From: JBOGJI01 sp050747865
GTDB lineage: Bacteria > Acidobacteriota > Thermoanaerobaculia > Multivoradales > JAHEKO01
NCBI GenBank assembly: GCA_050747865.1
Contig: JBOGJI010000176.1
Span: 1 to 17,362, forward strand
Reading direction: 5' to 3'
DNA length: 17,362 nt
Shown: positions 1 through 6,653 of the stretch, in pieces
Layout of the letters: each line of letters opens with the position of its first letter
Position numbering within the stretch: position 1 is the stretch's first letter
Position numbers and translations under genes: made by a program
The notes under the pieces: generated by a model
The model's input: only the letters and a program-made list of their open reading frames with translations
What the model was told of the DNA's origin: nothing
Databases searched by the model: none

Positions 1-2
1 GC

Positions 3-1085
3 GCGGGGCTCGCCGCGGCGCTCTCGAGCGCGGACCGCGCGGTGGGCCGGCTCGCCGGCGAGGGTCGGCGGCTGCCGAATCCGCATCTCCTGATCCGCCC
101 CTTCGTCCGTCGCGAGGCCGTGCTCTCGAGTCGCATCGAGGGAACCCAGGCGACGCTGGGCGAGCTGCTCGCCGCTGAAGCCGGCGCGGCGGTCGCTCGC
201 AGCCCCGACGATCTGCGCGAGGTCGGAAACTACGTGGTCGCGCTCGAGTACGGCGTGGGGCGCCTGCGCACGCTGCCGCTCTCGCTGCGCCTGGTGCGCG
301 AGCTGCACGAGAAGCTCATGCGCGGCGTGCGCAGCGATGTGGCCACGCCGGGCGAGTTTCGCAGAAGCCAGAACTGGATCGGCCCTGCGGGTTGCACGCT
401 GGCCGACGCCAGCTTCGTACCGCCCCCTACGGAAAGCCTGATGAGCTGCCTCGGTGCTTGGGAGAAGTTCCTCCACGACGACAGCTTGCCGCCGCTCGTC
501 CATGTGGCGCTCGCACACTCGCAGTTCGAGGCGATCCATCCGTTCCTCGACGGCAACGGCCGTGTGGGTCGGCTGCTGATCACGCTGCTCCTCATCGCGA
601 AGGGCGTGCTCCCCGCGCCGCTCCTCTACCTGAGCGCGTGGTTCGAGGCCACGCGCGCGGAGTACTATGCGCGTCTCTCCGGCGTCACCGAGCGCGGTGA
701 GTGGGAGGAGTGGCTGGGCTACTTCCTGGCGGGGGCGGCCGGGCAAGCGGAGGATGCGCTCGGCCGCATCCAGCGGATCGACGGCCTGCTGTCGGGCTGG
801 CGCGAGCGGCTCGCGAAGGCCCCATCGCGGCTGCCAGAAAGGACGCTCGACCTTTTCGCGGAGAATCCGTTCTGGACCGTGAACAAGCTGGCGCAGCGCC
901 TGGATGTAGCCTTCACCACCGCCCAGAGGGCGATCGACCGGCTGGAGGCGGCGGGCATCGTCGCGCTCGCGAGCAAGGCACGGCGCAACCGCGTCTACTG
1001 CGCGCGCGCGATCCTCGAGATCCTGGAGGAGCCGCCCCGGCTCGCACCACGACCGGCGACTCGCCGCGGCCGGAGGCGTCCATGA
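3..1085 (+). CDS. Fic-family protein AMP-transferase (partial, 5' end outside window)
   Basis: The protein is a probable Fic-domain adenylyltransferase, a family that moves AMP from ATP to hydroxyl groups of target proteins. The frame is open to the left edge and the residues before the first in-window GTG (position 42) already match the Fic_N domain (an ALSSADRAVGRL-like stretch), so the true start lies upstream. Numbering from the GTG, the catalytic loop HPFLDGNGRVGR spans residues 166-177, with H166 the expected catalytic base; it is complete. An N-terminal SSRIEG (29-34) fits the inhibitory motif (S/T)xxxE(G/N) on a helix before the Fic core, with E33 the likely inhibitory glutamate. About residues 275-310 look like a winged helix-turn-helix (KLAQRLDVAFTTAQRAIDRL), so DNA binding and autoregulation are possible. 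Fic genes are often found inside type I restriction loci, which agrees with the hsdR-like gene downstream. The target protein cannot be inferred. Confidence 0.9.
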   Translation, partial: AGLAAALSSADRAVGRLAGEGRRLPNPHLLIRPFVRREAVLSSRIEGTQATLGELLAAEAGAAVARSPDDLREVGNYVVALEYGVGRLRTLPLSLRLVRELHEKLMRGVRSDVATPGEFRRSQNWIGPAGCTLADASFVPPPTESLMSCLGAWEKFLHDDSLPPLVHVALAHSQFEAIHPFLDGNGRVGRLLITLLLIAKGVLPAPLLYLSAWFEATRAEYYARLSGVTERGEWEEWLGYFLAGAAGQAEDALGRIQRIDGLLSGWRERLAKAPSRLPERTLDLFAENPFWTVNKLAQRLDVAFTTAQRAIDRLEAAGIVALASKARRNRVYCARAILEILEEPPRLAPRPATRRGRRRP

Positions 1086-1138
1086 CCCTCGCGATCGCCG
1101 AGCGCTCCCTCGGCCCGCCGCGGCTCCACCGCGACCCT

Positions 1139-1167
1139 GAAAATCGAACGGCCCACTTTCGATTTTC
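1139..1167. promoter_or_regulatory. Perfect 10-bp inverted repeat between fic and hsdR
   Basis: GAAAATCGAA at 1139-1148 and TTCGATTTTC at 1158-1167 are exact reverse complements separated by 9 bases. The arms are AT-rich in a very GC-rich setting. There is no T-run after it, so it is not a typical intrinsic terminator. It lies 53 bases after the fic stop and 160 before the hsdR start, in a place suited to an operator or a transcript hairpin. The Fic protein carries a C-terminal winged-helix-like segment that could bind such a site; that link is inference only. A mobile-element end is another possibility. Confidence 0.6.
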
Positions 1168-1221
1168 GTCGTGGCTGGCTCGAGATCGATCCAGCCCCAC
1201 AGGCAATCCGAGGGGCGGACC

Positions 1222-1335
1222 ATGCTCGACTGCCGGTATCGTCTCGATCCACACGTGGAGCTCGTGAAGGGCGGGCGCGAGACGCTGACGGGCGGCGGGC
1301 CGGCACCGCGGAAGCAGAGGCCTCGGCATGGTTGA
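1222..1335 (+). CDS. Possible 37-residue ORF overlapping the hsdR start
   Basis: An ATG at 1222 follows AGGGG (1211-1215) with 6-base spacing and opens a 37-codon frame that ends at TGA 1333-1335. It overlaps the first eight bases of the hsdR-like gene, an arrangement compatible with translational coupling. The product begins MLDCRYRLDPHVELV and is rich in Arg, Gly and Pro towards its end. I do not recognise it. It may be a leader peptide, the remnant of an older gene, or a chance frame in GC-rich DNA. The good ribosome-binding site and the overlap are the only support. Confidence 0.22.
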   Translation: MLDCRYRLDPHVELVKGGRETLTGGGPAPRKQRPRHG

Positions 1336-4300
1336 CGTCTCCGAGCGTTCCTTCGAGGAAGCGATCGAGTGCGGCCTGCTCCAGCACGGCCCCGACGCCT
1401 GCGCCGGGGATGCGACGGCCGTGCGCGAGACGGCGCCAGCCTTCGGTGACGCGCCGCCGGGCGGGTACCTGAGGCGCCAGCCCGAGGACTACGACCGCGC
1501 GCTCTGCCTGCTGCCGCGCGACGCCGTGGACTTCGTGCTCGCCACGCAGCCGAAGGAGTGGCAGAGGCTCACGCAGCACCACGGCGCCGCGGTGAAGGAG
1601 CAGTTCCTCCGGCGCCTCGCCGCCGAGATCGAGCGGCGCGGTGCGCTCGAGGTGCTGCGGAGCGGCATCAAGGACTCGGGCTGCAAGTTCCGCCTCGCGT
1701 ACTTCCGCCCCGCGAGCGGTCTCAACGAGGAGACGCGGCGCCTCCACGCGGGGAACCTCTTCGCCGCCGTGCGCCAGCTCCACTACAGCGCCAAGAACGA
1801 GAAGAGCCTCGACCTGGTGCTGTTCCTGAATGGCATCCCGATCTTCAGCGCCGAGCTCAAGAGCCCGCTCACGGGCCAGACGGTCGAGCACGCGATCCGG
1901 CAGTACCAGAACGACCGCGACCCGCGCGAGCCACTCCTTGCGTATGGGCGCTGCCTCGCACACTTCGCGGTGGATCCGGACCTGGTCTACGTCACGACGC
2001 AGCTGGCCGGGCCGAAGACGAACTTCCTGCCCTTCAACCAGGGCAAGTTCGGCGGCGCCGGGAACCCGCCCGTGCCGCCGACCCGGAAGGGCTACGCAAG
2101 CGCGTACCTCTGGGAGGAGAGCTGGGCGAAGGGCAGCGTGCTCGACCTCGTACGCCAGTTCATCCACGAGGTCGAGGAGGAGGACGAGAGGGGCCGCAAG
2201 ACCGGCACGCGCTTCCTGATCATCCCGCGCTACCAGCAGCTCCACGCCGTGCGAAAGCTCGTGGCCGATGCGCGCTCGCGAGGCGCGGGGCAGCGCTACC
2301 TGATCCAGCACTCGGCGGGCAGCGGCAAGAGCTTCACCATCGCCTGGCTCGCCCACCAGCTCGCGACGCTGCACGACGCGAGGGACCGGCGCGTCTTCGA
2401 TTCGATCGTGGTCGTCACCGACCGGCGCGTCCTCGACCGCCAGCTCCAGACCACGATGCGCCAGTTCGAGCAGACGCTCGGCGTGGTCGAGAACATCGAC
2501 ACCACCTCGCGCCAGCTCAAGGACGCGCTCGAGTCGGGCAAGACGATCATCGTCACCACGCTGCAGAAGTTCCCGGTGATCGCGAAGGAGATCGGCGAGC
2601 TGCCGGGCAGGCGCTTCGCCCTGATCGTGGACGAGGCGCACTCGTCGCAGTCGGGCGAGAGCACCAAGAGCTTGAAGGCCGTGCTCAGCTCGGGTTCCCT
2701 CGAAGAGGCGGAGGCCGAGGAGACGGGGGCGGCGACGCCCGAGGAGGAGCTGGAGAGCACGATCCTGGCCGAGATGGAGAAGCGCGGGCGGCTGCCCAAC
2801 CTCTCGACCTTCGCCTTCACCGCCACGCCCAAGCCCAAGACGCTCGAGCTCTTCGGCACCAGGCGCGCCGACGGCAAGTTCGCGCCCTTCCACCTCTACA
2901 GCATGCGCCAGGCGATCGAGGAGGGATTCATCCTCGACGTGCTCGCGAACTACGCGACCTACAAGGCGTACTGGCGGCTCCTGAAGAAGGTCGAGGACGA
3001 CCCGCGCTACGACAAGAAGAAGGCCGAGTACCTGCTCAAGTCGTTCGTCGAGCTGCACCCGCACGCGATCGGCGAGAAGGTGAGGATCAGCGTCGAGCAC
3101 TTCGCCGCCAAGGTGCAGGGCGAGATCGGCGGTAAGGCAAAGGCCATGATCGTCACCCGCTCACGCCTGCACGCGGTGCGCTACCGGCTGGCGGTCGACA
3201 AGTACCTGGCCGAGCGCGGCTACCCCTTCAAGGCGCTGGTCGCCTTCTCGGGGACCGTCCAGGACGGCGGGCAGTCCTTCACCGAGTCGGGGATGAACGG
3301 CTTCCCCGAGGTGCAGACCGCCAAGACCTTCGAGCAGTCCGAGTACCGGTTCCTCGTCGTCGCCAACAAGTTCCAGACCGGCTTCGACCAGCCGCTGCTG
3401 CACACGATGTACGTGGACAAGAAGCTCGGCGGCGTGAACGCGGTGCAGACGCTCTCGCGCCTCAACCGCACTCTACCTCCCGAAAAGAAGGGCACGCTGG
3501 TGCTCGACTTCGCCAACGAGTCGGAGGAGATCAAGGCGGCCTTCGAGCCCTACTACGAGACGACGCTGCTCTCGGAGGCGACCGATCCGAACCTGCTCTA
3601 CCAGATCCAGACGCGGCTGGCTGCCTTCCCGGTCTACACCGAGGCCGACGTGGACGCCTTCGCCAAGGCCTACTTCGACCCCAAGGCGACGCAGGACCGT
3701 CTGTACGTCGTGCTCGCGCCCGTGGTCGGACACTTCGAGGCGATGGCGGAGGACGAGCAGGGGGACTTCCGGGGCCAGCTCACCGACTACGTGCGGCTCT
3801 ATGCGTTTCTCGCGCAGGTGCTCACGTTCGCCGACGCGGATCTCGAGAAGCTCCACGTCTTCGCGAGGTACCTGCGGCGTCTCTTGCCCGCCGACCGCGT
3901 CGAGCTGCCGCGCGAGGTGCAGCAGAACATCGACATGGAGTCCTACCGGATCCAGCAGACCGGCGGCGGCAAGATCGCCCTGGAACGCCGGCCGGGCGTG
4001 CTGGACCCCGTGAGCACCAAGAGCGGGTACGGGGTGGACGCGGAAGAGCTGGAGACGCTCTCCCGCATCATCGCCGAGCTGAACGAGCGCTTTGGCCTCA
4101 ACCTCGGCCCCGAGCACCGCGTGACGCTCGGCCAGATGATGTCGAAGCTCGACGACGACGCCGCGCTCGATGCTGCCGCCAGGGTCAATACGCGGGAGAA
4201 CGTCCGGCTCACCTTCGACCAGAAGGTCGAGCACGTCATCCAGGAGATCGTCGACTCGAACTTCGACCTCTACAAACGCATCACCGACGACCGCGCCTTC

Positions 4301-4885
4301 GGCGAGGCGATCAAGAACTTCCTCTTCGACCAGTACCTGCGCGCCCACCGCAACGCCGAAGAGCTGATCCGGCGCGGCGAGTCGAAGACGCTGGAGTTCA
4401 AATCCACTTTGCGCTGGAACCTGAAGGAGGATCGGCAGGACGACCAGGCGATCACTCATGCGGTGCTCAAGACGATCGCCGCGTTCCTGAACACCGAGGG
4501 CGGTGACCTCTTGATCGGCGTGGCGGACGATGGCGCGATCGTCGGCATCGAGCGTGACCGGCTCGAGAGCGACGACAAGTTCATGCGCCACCTGGCGCAG
4601 GTCGTGCGCAATGGCCTCGGAGATCGAGCCGGCACCTGCATCGACCCAAAGACACAGGTCGTGCAGGGCAAGACCGTGTGCGTCGTGAGCTGCCAGCGGA
4701 GCCCGGAGCCGGTCTTCCTGAAGTGGAAGGAGATGGAGGCCGCGCCGGCGGGCGACTTCTTCGTGCGGAGCGGGCCCGGGACCGTGAAGCTGTCTCCCGA
4801 GAGCACCCAGGAGTTCATTCGGCCGCGGTTCCCCGTGGGCGCGGGCGAAGGGAAGGCTGGTGCACCATCGGAGGGGGCTGTCTAA
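1328..4885 (+). CDS. hsdR: Type I restriction HsdR-like nuclease/helicase with C-terminal AlbA_2 (Schlafen) domain
   Basis: This is the probable motor and nuclease subunit of a type I restriction system, which translocates DNA using ATP and cuts it when methylation is lacking. The HSDR_N nuclease region has a PD-(D/E)xK pattern: D162, E176 and K178 (in AELKSP). The helicase follows with Walker A AGSGKS (330-335, K334), DEAH box 435-438 (VDEAHSSQSGE), a TAFTATPK-like motif III region (seen as FAFTATPK) and motif VI-like QTLSRLNR. From about residue 1017 to 1160 an extra domain appears (ESKTLEFKS, then GGDLLIGVADDG), typical of AlbA_2/Schlafen-like putative nucleic-acid or nucleotide-binding domains. 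The total of 1185 residues equals a normal HsdR plus this addition. AGAGG at 1316-1320 sits 7 bases before the ATG. No hsdM or hsdS is visible; Fic lies upstream. All helicase and nuclease residues appear intact. Confidence 0.92.
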   Translation: MVDVSERSFEEAIECGLLQHGPDACAGDATAVRETAPAFGDAPPGGYLRRQPEDYDRALCLLPRDAVDFVLATQPKEWQRLTQHHGAAVKEQFLRRLAAEIERRGALEVLRSGIKDSGCKFRLAYFRPASGLNEETRRLHAGNLFAAVRQLHYSAKNEKSLDLVLFLNGIPIFSAELKSPLTGQTVEHAIRQYQNDRDPREPLLAYGRCLAHFAVDPDLVYVTTQLAGPKTNFLPFNQGKFGGAGNPPVPPTRKGYASAYLWEESWAKGSVLDLVRQFIHEVEEEDERGRKTGTRFLIIPRYQQLHAVRKLVADARSRGAGQRYLIQHSAGSGKSFTIAWLAHQLATLHDARDRRVFDSIVVVTDRRVLDRQLQTTMRQFEQTLGVVENIDTTSRQLKDALESGKTIIVTTLQKFPVIAKEIGELPGRRFALIVDEAHSSQSGESTKSLKAVLSSGSLEEAEAEETGAATPEEELESTILAEMEKRGRLPNLSTFAFTATPKPKTLELFGTRRADGKFAPFHLYSMRQAIEEGFILDVLANYATYKAYWRLLKKVEDDPRYDKKKAEYLLKSFVELHPHAIGEKVRISVEHFAAKVQGEIGGKAKAMIVTRSRLHAVRYRLAVDKYLAERGYPFKALVAFSGTVQDGGQSFTESGMNGFPEVQTAKTFEQSEYRFLVVANKFQTGFDQPLLHTMYVDKKLGGVNAVQTLSRLNRTLPPEKKGTLVLDFANESEEIKAAFEPYYETTLLSEATDPNLLYQIQTRLAAFPVYTEADVDAFAKAYFDPKATQDRLYVVLAPVVGHFEAMAEDEQGDFRGQLTDYVRLYAFLAQVLTFADADLEKLHVFARYLRRLLPADRVELPREVQQNIDMESYRIQQTGGGKIALERRPGVLDPVSTKSGYGVDAEELETLSRIIAELNERFGLNLGPEHRVTLGQMMSKLDDDAALDAAARVNTRENVRLTFDQKVEHVIQEIVDSNFDLYKRITDDRAFGEAIKNFLFDQYLRAHRNAEELIRRGESKTLEFKSTLRWNLKEDRQDDQAITHAVLKTIAAFLNTEGGDLLIGVADDGAIVGIERDRLESDDKFMRHLAQVVRNGLGDRAGTCIDPKTQVVQGKTVCVVSCQRSPEPVFLKWKEMEAAPAGDFFVRSGPGTVKLSPESTQEFIRPRFPVGAGEGKAGAPSEGAV

Positions 4886-4935
4886 CAACAGCATGCAGCG
4901 GACGGCGCTACGCGCCGTGATCGAGGGGTTCAGGC
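4880..4935 (+). other. attC-like integron recombination site remnant at the hsdR stop
   Basis: GTCTAAC at 4880-4886 matches the attC left-end consensus RYYYAAC and includes the hsdR stop codon, a common cassette arrangement. It is followed at 4902-4908/4912-4918 by a perfect 7-bp hairpin (ACGGCGC, loop TAC, GCGCCGT) of the kind found at the tip of attC sites. A candidate right end GTTCAGGC at 4928-4935 pairs with the left box (one G-T pair) if C4931 is bulged out, but it does not match GTTRRRY and overlaps the stop codon of the transposase remnant. The arms between are poorly paired and unequal in length. I read it as a decayed or truncated attC, or a chance match; no integrase is visible. 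Confidence 0.35.
4902..4918. terminator. GC-rich hairpin after hsdR, possible weak terminator
   Basis: ACGGCGC and GCGCCGT form a 7-bp stem with a 3-base loop, 16 bases after the hsdR stop codon. No T-tract follows, so intrinsic termination is doubtful. The same hairpin is part of the attC-like site described for this spot and may serve that role instead. It also lies downstream of the minus-strand transposase remnant, so it could act on either strand. Confidence 0.3.
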
Positions 4936-5091
4936 GGCGGCCCGAAGCTGATCGGAGAAATGCAACAGCTCGTCTCTGACCGTTCGGTTGGCACTGATGG
5001 TCAGGGTCAAGGTGCCTTGGGGTCGAGTCAGTCGCCCGGCGCGTTGGATGAGGCTCTGGCGGAAGGTGTGGAGCTGGCAGATCTCCCACAG
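4930..5091 (-). pseudogene. 3' remnant of a DDE transposase gene (probably IS1380-like)
   Basis: Minus-strand codons from 5091 down to the stop at 4930-4932 encode 53 residues starting LWEICQLHTF and containing RQSLIQRAGRLTRPQG, then a TLTISAN segment and an ending in LLHFSDQLRAAA. This has the look of the extreme C-terminus of IS1380-group transposases, where a chain of the RxRLIxxAGR type precedes the end. The family call rests on memory of the pattern and is tentative. The homologous-looking part stops near 5091 and there is no catalytic core, so only the tail of the gene survives between hsdR and parE. The frame stays open further upstream, but there it merges into the antisense of parE. 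Confidence 0.55.
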
Positions 5092-5131
5092 TGGTGCGCG
5101 CGAAGGCGTGGTGGGCCGCTGGCGATCGATG

Positions 5132-5461
5132 TCAGAGCTCAGGGGGCTCATACATCCACGCGGGGACGTCCCGCTTCCCGTGCAGTACGCGCCAGACGTC
5201 GATGTGGTCCTGGCGCTCGACATAGAAGACGAGGTGGGGGAAGCGAGCCAACGGCCAACAACGCAGTTCTGGGATGCTCAGCTCGTGCCCGTAGCGAGGG
5301 GAGCCGCTGGCGGGATGTCGACTGATGTGCGTGTACGCCTGCTCCAGGGCATCGACGAAGTCGAAAGCCGCTTGCGCAGCACCTTCGCTCAGGTAGTAGG
5401 CCACCGCCTCGTCCACGTCCCCGTTGGCCAGCTCCCGCGGGATGACCGGCTTGCTCTTCAA
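5132..5461 (-). CDS. parE: ParE/RelE-family toxin of a type II toxin-antitoxin pair
   Basis: The 109-residue product fits the RelE/ParE toxin superfamily. It has an N-terminal helical half (DVDEAVAYYLSEGA, then AAFDFVDALEQAYTHI) and the usual beta-sheet half with HPASGSPRYG, an LARFPHLVFYVE strand and a final VWRVLHGKRDVP strand, close to the family pattern of a conserved Arg/His cluster near the end. ParE members poison DNA gyrase, while RelE members cut mRNA on ribosomes; this protein is nearer ParE because of its ParD-type partner. The start ATG at 5461 overlaps the antitoxin stop by four bases (ATGA), so the two are co-translated. The length is slightly above the usual 95-100 residues. 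No disabling change is visible. Confidence 0.88.
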   Translation of the reverse strand: MKSKPVIPRELANGDVDEAVAYYLSEGAAQAAFDFVDALEQAYTHISRHPASGSPRYGHELSIPELRCWPLARFPHLVFYVERQDHIDVWRVLHGKRDVPAWMYEPPEL

Positions 5462-5697
5462 CTCCGAACACTTCCGCGAACGCGACTCCGCAGAACGTCG
5501 AAGTAGGTTGCGTCTGCCTGCCTGCTGGGTGAGGAGGAGGCACCCTCCAACAGGAGGTTGCGCAGGTGTAGCCGATCCCTGTCCTTTCGGATCAGCTCGC
5601 GCACGTACTCACTGATCGTGCCATAGCCGTGTTGCACGATCTGCTCCTCAACGAAGGCCTTCAGCGAATCGGGTAGGGAGATGTTCATCGTGCTCAT
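5458..5697 (-). CDS. parD: ParD-family ribbon-helix-helix antitoxin
   Basis: The 79-residue product has the ParD layout. MNISLPDSLKAFVEEQI forms the ribbon and first helix, and GYGTISEYVRELIRKD forms the second helix of a ribbon-helix-helix DNA-binding fold. A variable C-terminal tail (from about residue 50, with a YFDVLRSRV segment) should wrap around and neutralise the toxin. The order antitoxin-toxin with a four-base overlap is the standard one. Two ATG codons are possible (5697, or 5688 at MNISLP); neither has a strong Shine-Dalgarno, and the first gives the common MSTMNISLP start. Autoregulation through the upstream repeats is expected for the family. Confidence 0.9.
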   Translation of the reverse strand: MSTMNISLPDSLKAFVEEQIVQHGYGTISEYVRELIRKDRDRLHLRNLLLEGASSSPSRQADATYFDVLRSRVRGSVRS

Positions 5698-5715
5698 GGA
5701 ATAAGGCTAACAAGC

Positions 5716-5733
5716 TTGGCAAAAATTGGCAAA
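5716..5733. promoter_or_regulatory. Direct-repeat operator candidate for parDE
   Basis: TTGGCAAA occurs at 5716-5723 and again at 5726-5733, a spacing of exactly 10 bp, about one helical turn, 18 bases upstream of the parD start. Ribbon-helix-helix antitoxins bind such closely spaced short repeats cooperatively to repress their own operon. Read on the minus strand, a TTGCCA within this block lies 17 bp from TAGCCT, so a promoter may overlap the repeats, although the -10 is poor. The block is AT-rich against its surroundings. Confidence 0.5.
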
Positions 5734-5828
5734 CGCGCTCTCGCCTGTCGTGGGCGAGCGGATCGCGCTCAGTCCCCGGCGTCCGGCACTACAGGGTTGG
5801 GGCGGGAAGAAGTATCCTTGCAGGACCG

Positions 5829-6653
5829 ATGAATCCGCAGCTCGCGACCGATGCCGCGGCCGCGTGGCCGCTCGAAGTGTTCGAGCGCTCGCTCAAGAAG
5901 CGCCAGAAGCTCGAGCTGCTCCTGACCATGGTGGGGCCACTGGAGGACGAGCTCTGCCTCCTGCTCACCTGCGGGGACAATACGGGGGCCCTCAACGTCC
6001 ACTTCCGGGAGGCGGGCGGGCGCTGGAGCTGGGCCGAGATGGAGGCCGATCGGATCGCCTCGATCGCCTCCCTGCTGGGCGATCCGGTCCACCACGCGTC
6101 TGCCGACGAGCTCCCCTTTCCCGACGCCCGCTTCGACCACGTCGTGGTCATCGACGTGCACGAGCATCTGCGAGACGTGCGGCCGCTGAATCGGGAGATC
6201 GCCCGCGTCCTGGCTCCCGGTGGACGGGCTGTCCTCACCACGCCGAACGGGAATCCCCGGCTCCCCCTCGCCGTGGCGAAACGGGTGCTGGGGATGTCTC
6301 CCGAGGTCTATGGCCACCATGTCCAGGGATATACCGCCGAGGCGCTGGAGGCCATGGCCCGCGCGGTGGGGCTGGTGCCCGAGGCCAGGGGCGCCTACTC
6401 GCGTTTCTTCACCGAGGCGATCGAGCTCGCCATCAACTTCGCGTACGTGAAGATGCTCCCGCGGGCCGTGGCGGAGAAGCCCCGGGAGGGCGAGATCGCT
6501 CCCTCCACGTCCGCCGATTTGGAAAGGGTCGGGGGAGCGTACCGCCTCTACGCCCGCCTCTTTCCTCTGCTCCGCGCCATCTCCAAGTTGGATCGCATCG
6601 TGCCGGGACGGGGCGGCTACGCCGTGGCAATCGCCGCCCGCAGGCCTCGATGA
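5829..6653 (+). CDS. Class I SAM-dependent methyltransferase (type 11-like)
   Basis: This 274-residue protein is probably a small-molecule or glycan methyltransferase of the Rossmann-like class I fold. The usual GxGxG loop is altered: the equivalent segment reads LLLTCGDNTG (44-53). The later motifs are normal, with ADELPFPDARFDHVVVIDVHEHL (motif II/III region near 100-120) and an AREIARVLAPGG-like stretch (seen as NREIARVLAPGGRAVLTTPNG). An HHVQGYT segment and a C-terminal helical part (about 190-274) are likely to bind the substrate. It opens the plus-strand pair, overlapping the next gene by ATGA at 6650-6653. An AGGA lies only three bases before the ATG, so initiation may be weak. A role in glycan O-methylation is inferred from context; the actual substrate is unknown. 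Confidence 0.82.
   Translation: MNPQLATDAAAAWPLEVFERSLKKRQKLELLLTMVGPLEDELCLLLTCGDNTGALNVHFREAGGRWSWAEMEADRIASIASLLGDPVHHASADELPFPDARFDHVVVIDVHEHLRDVRPLNREIARVLAPGGRAVLTTPNGNPRLPLAVAKRVLGMSPEVYGHHVQGYTAEALEAMARAVGLVPEARGAYSRFFTEAIELAINFAYVKMLPRAVAEKPREGEIAPSTSADLERVGGAYRLYARLFPLLRAISKLDRIVPGRGGYAVAIAARRPR

Noticed and set aside
995..3100. Long open frame of about 700 codons on the minus strand opposite hsdR
   Set aside because: Composition is dominated by Arg, Ala, Leu, Glu and Gly with no recognisable motif, as expected for the antisense of a GC-rich gene; the plus strand has clear helicase motifs.
3473..5089. Minus-strand frame of about 540 codons running opposite the 3' half of hsdR
   Set aside because: Low-complexity Leu/Arg/Glu/Val composition without domains; it mirrors the codon bias of hsdR.
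5705..5711. GGCTAAC upstream of parD as another attC end
   Set aside because: The second base is G, which breaks RYYYAAC, and no hairpin or GTTRRRY partner is nearby.
5790..5810. GGCACT followed by GTTGG as a sigma-54 promoter for the methyltransferase-epimerase pair
   Set aside because: The spacing does not place GC at the -12 position relative to the GG element.
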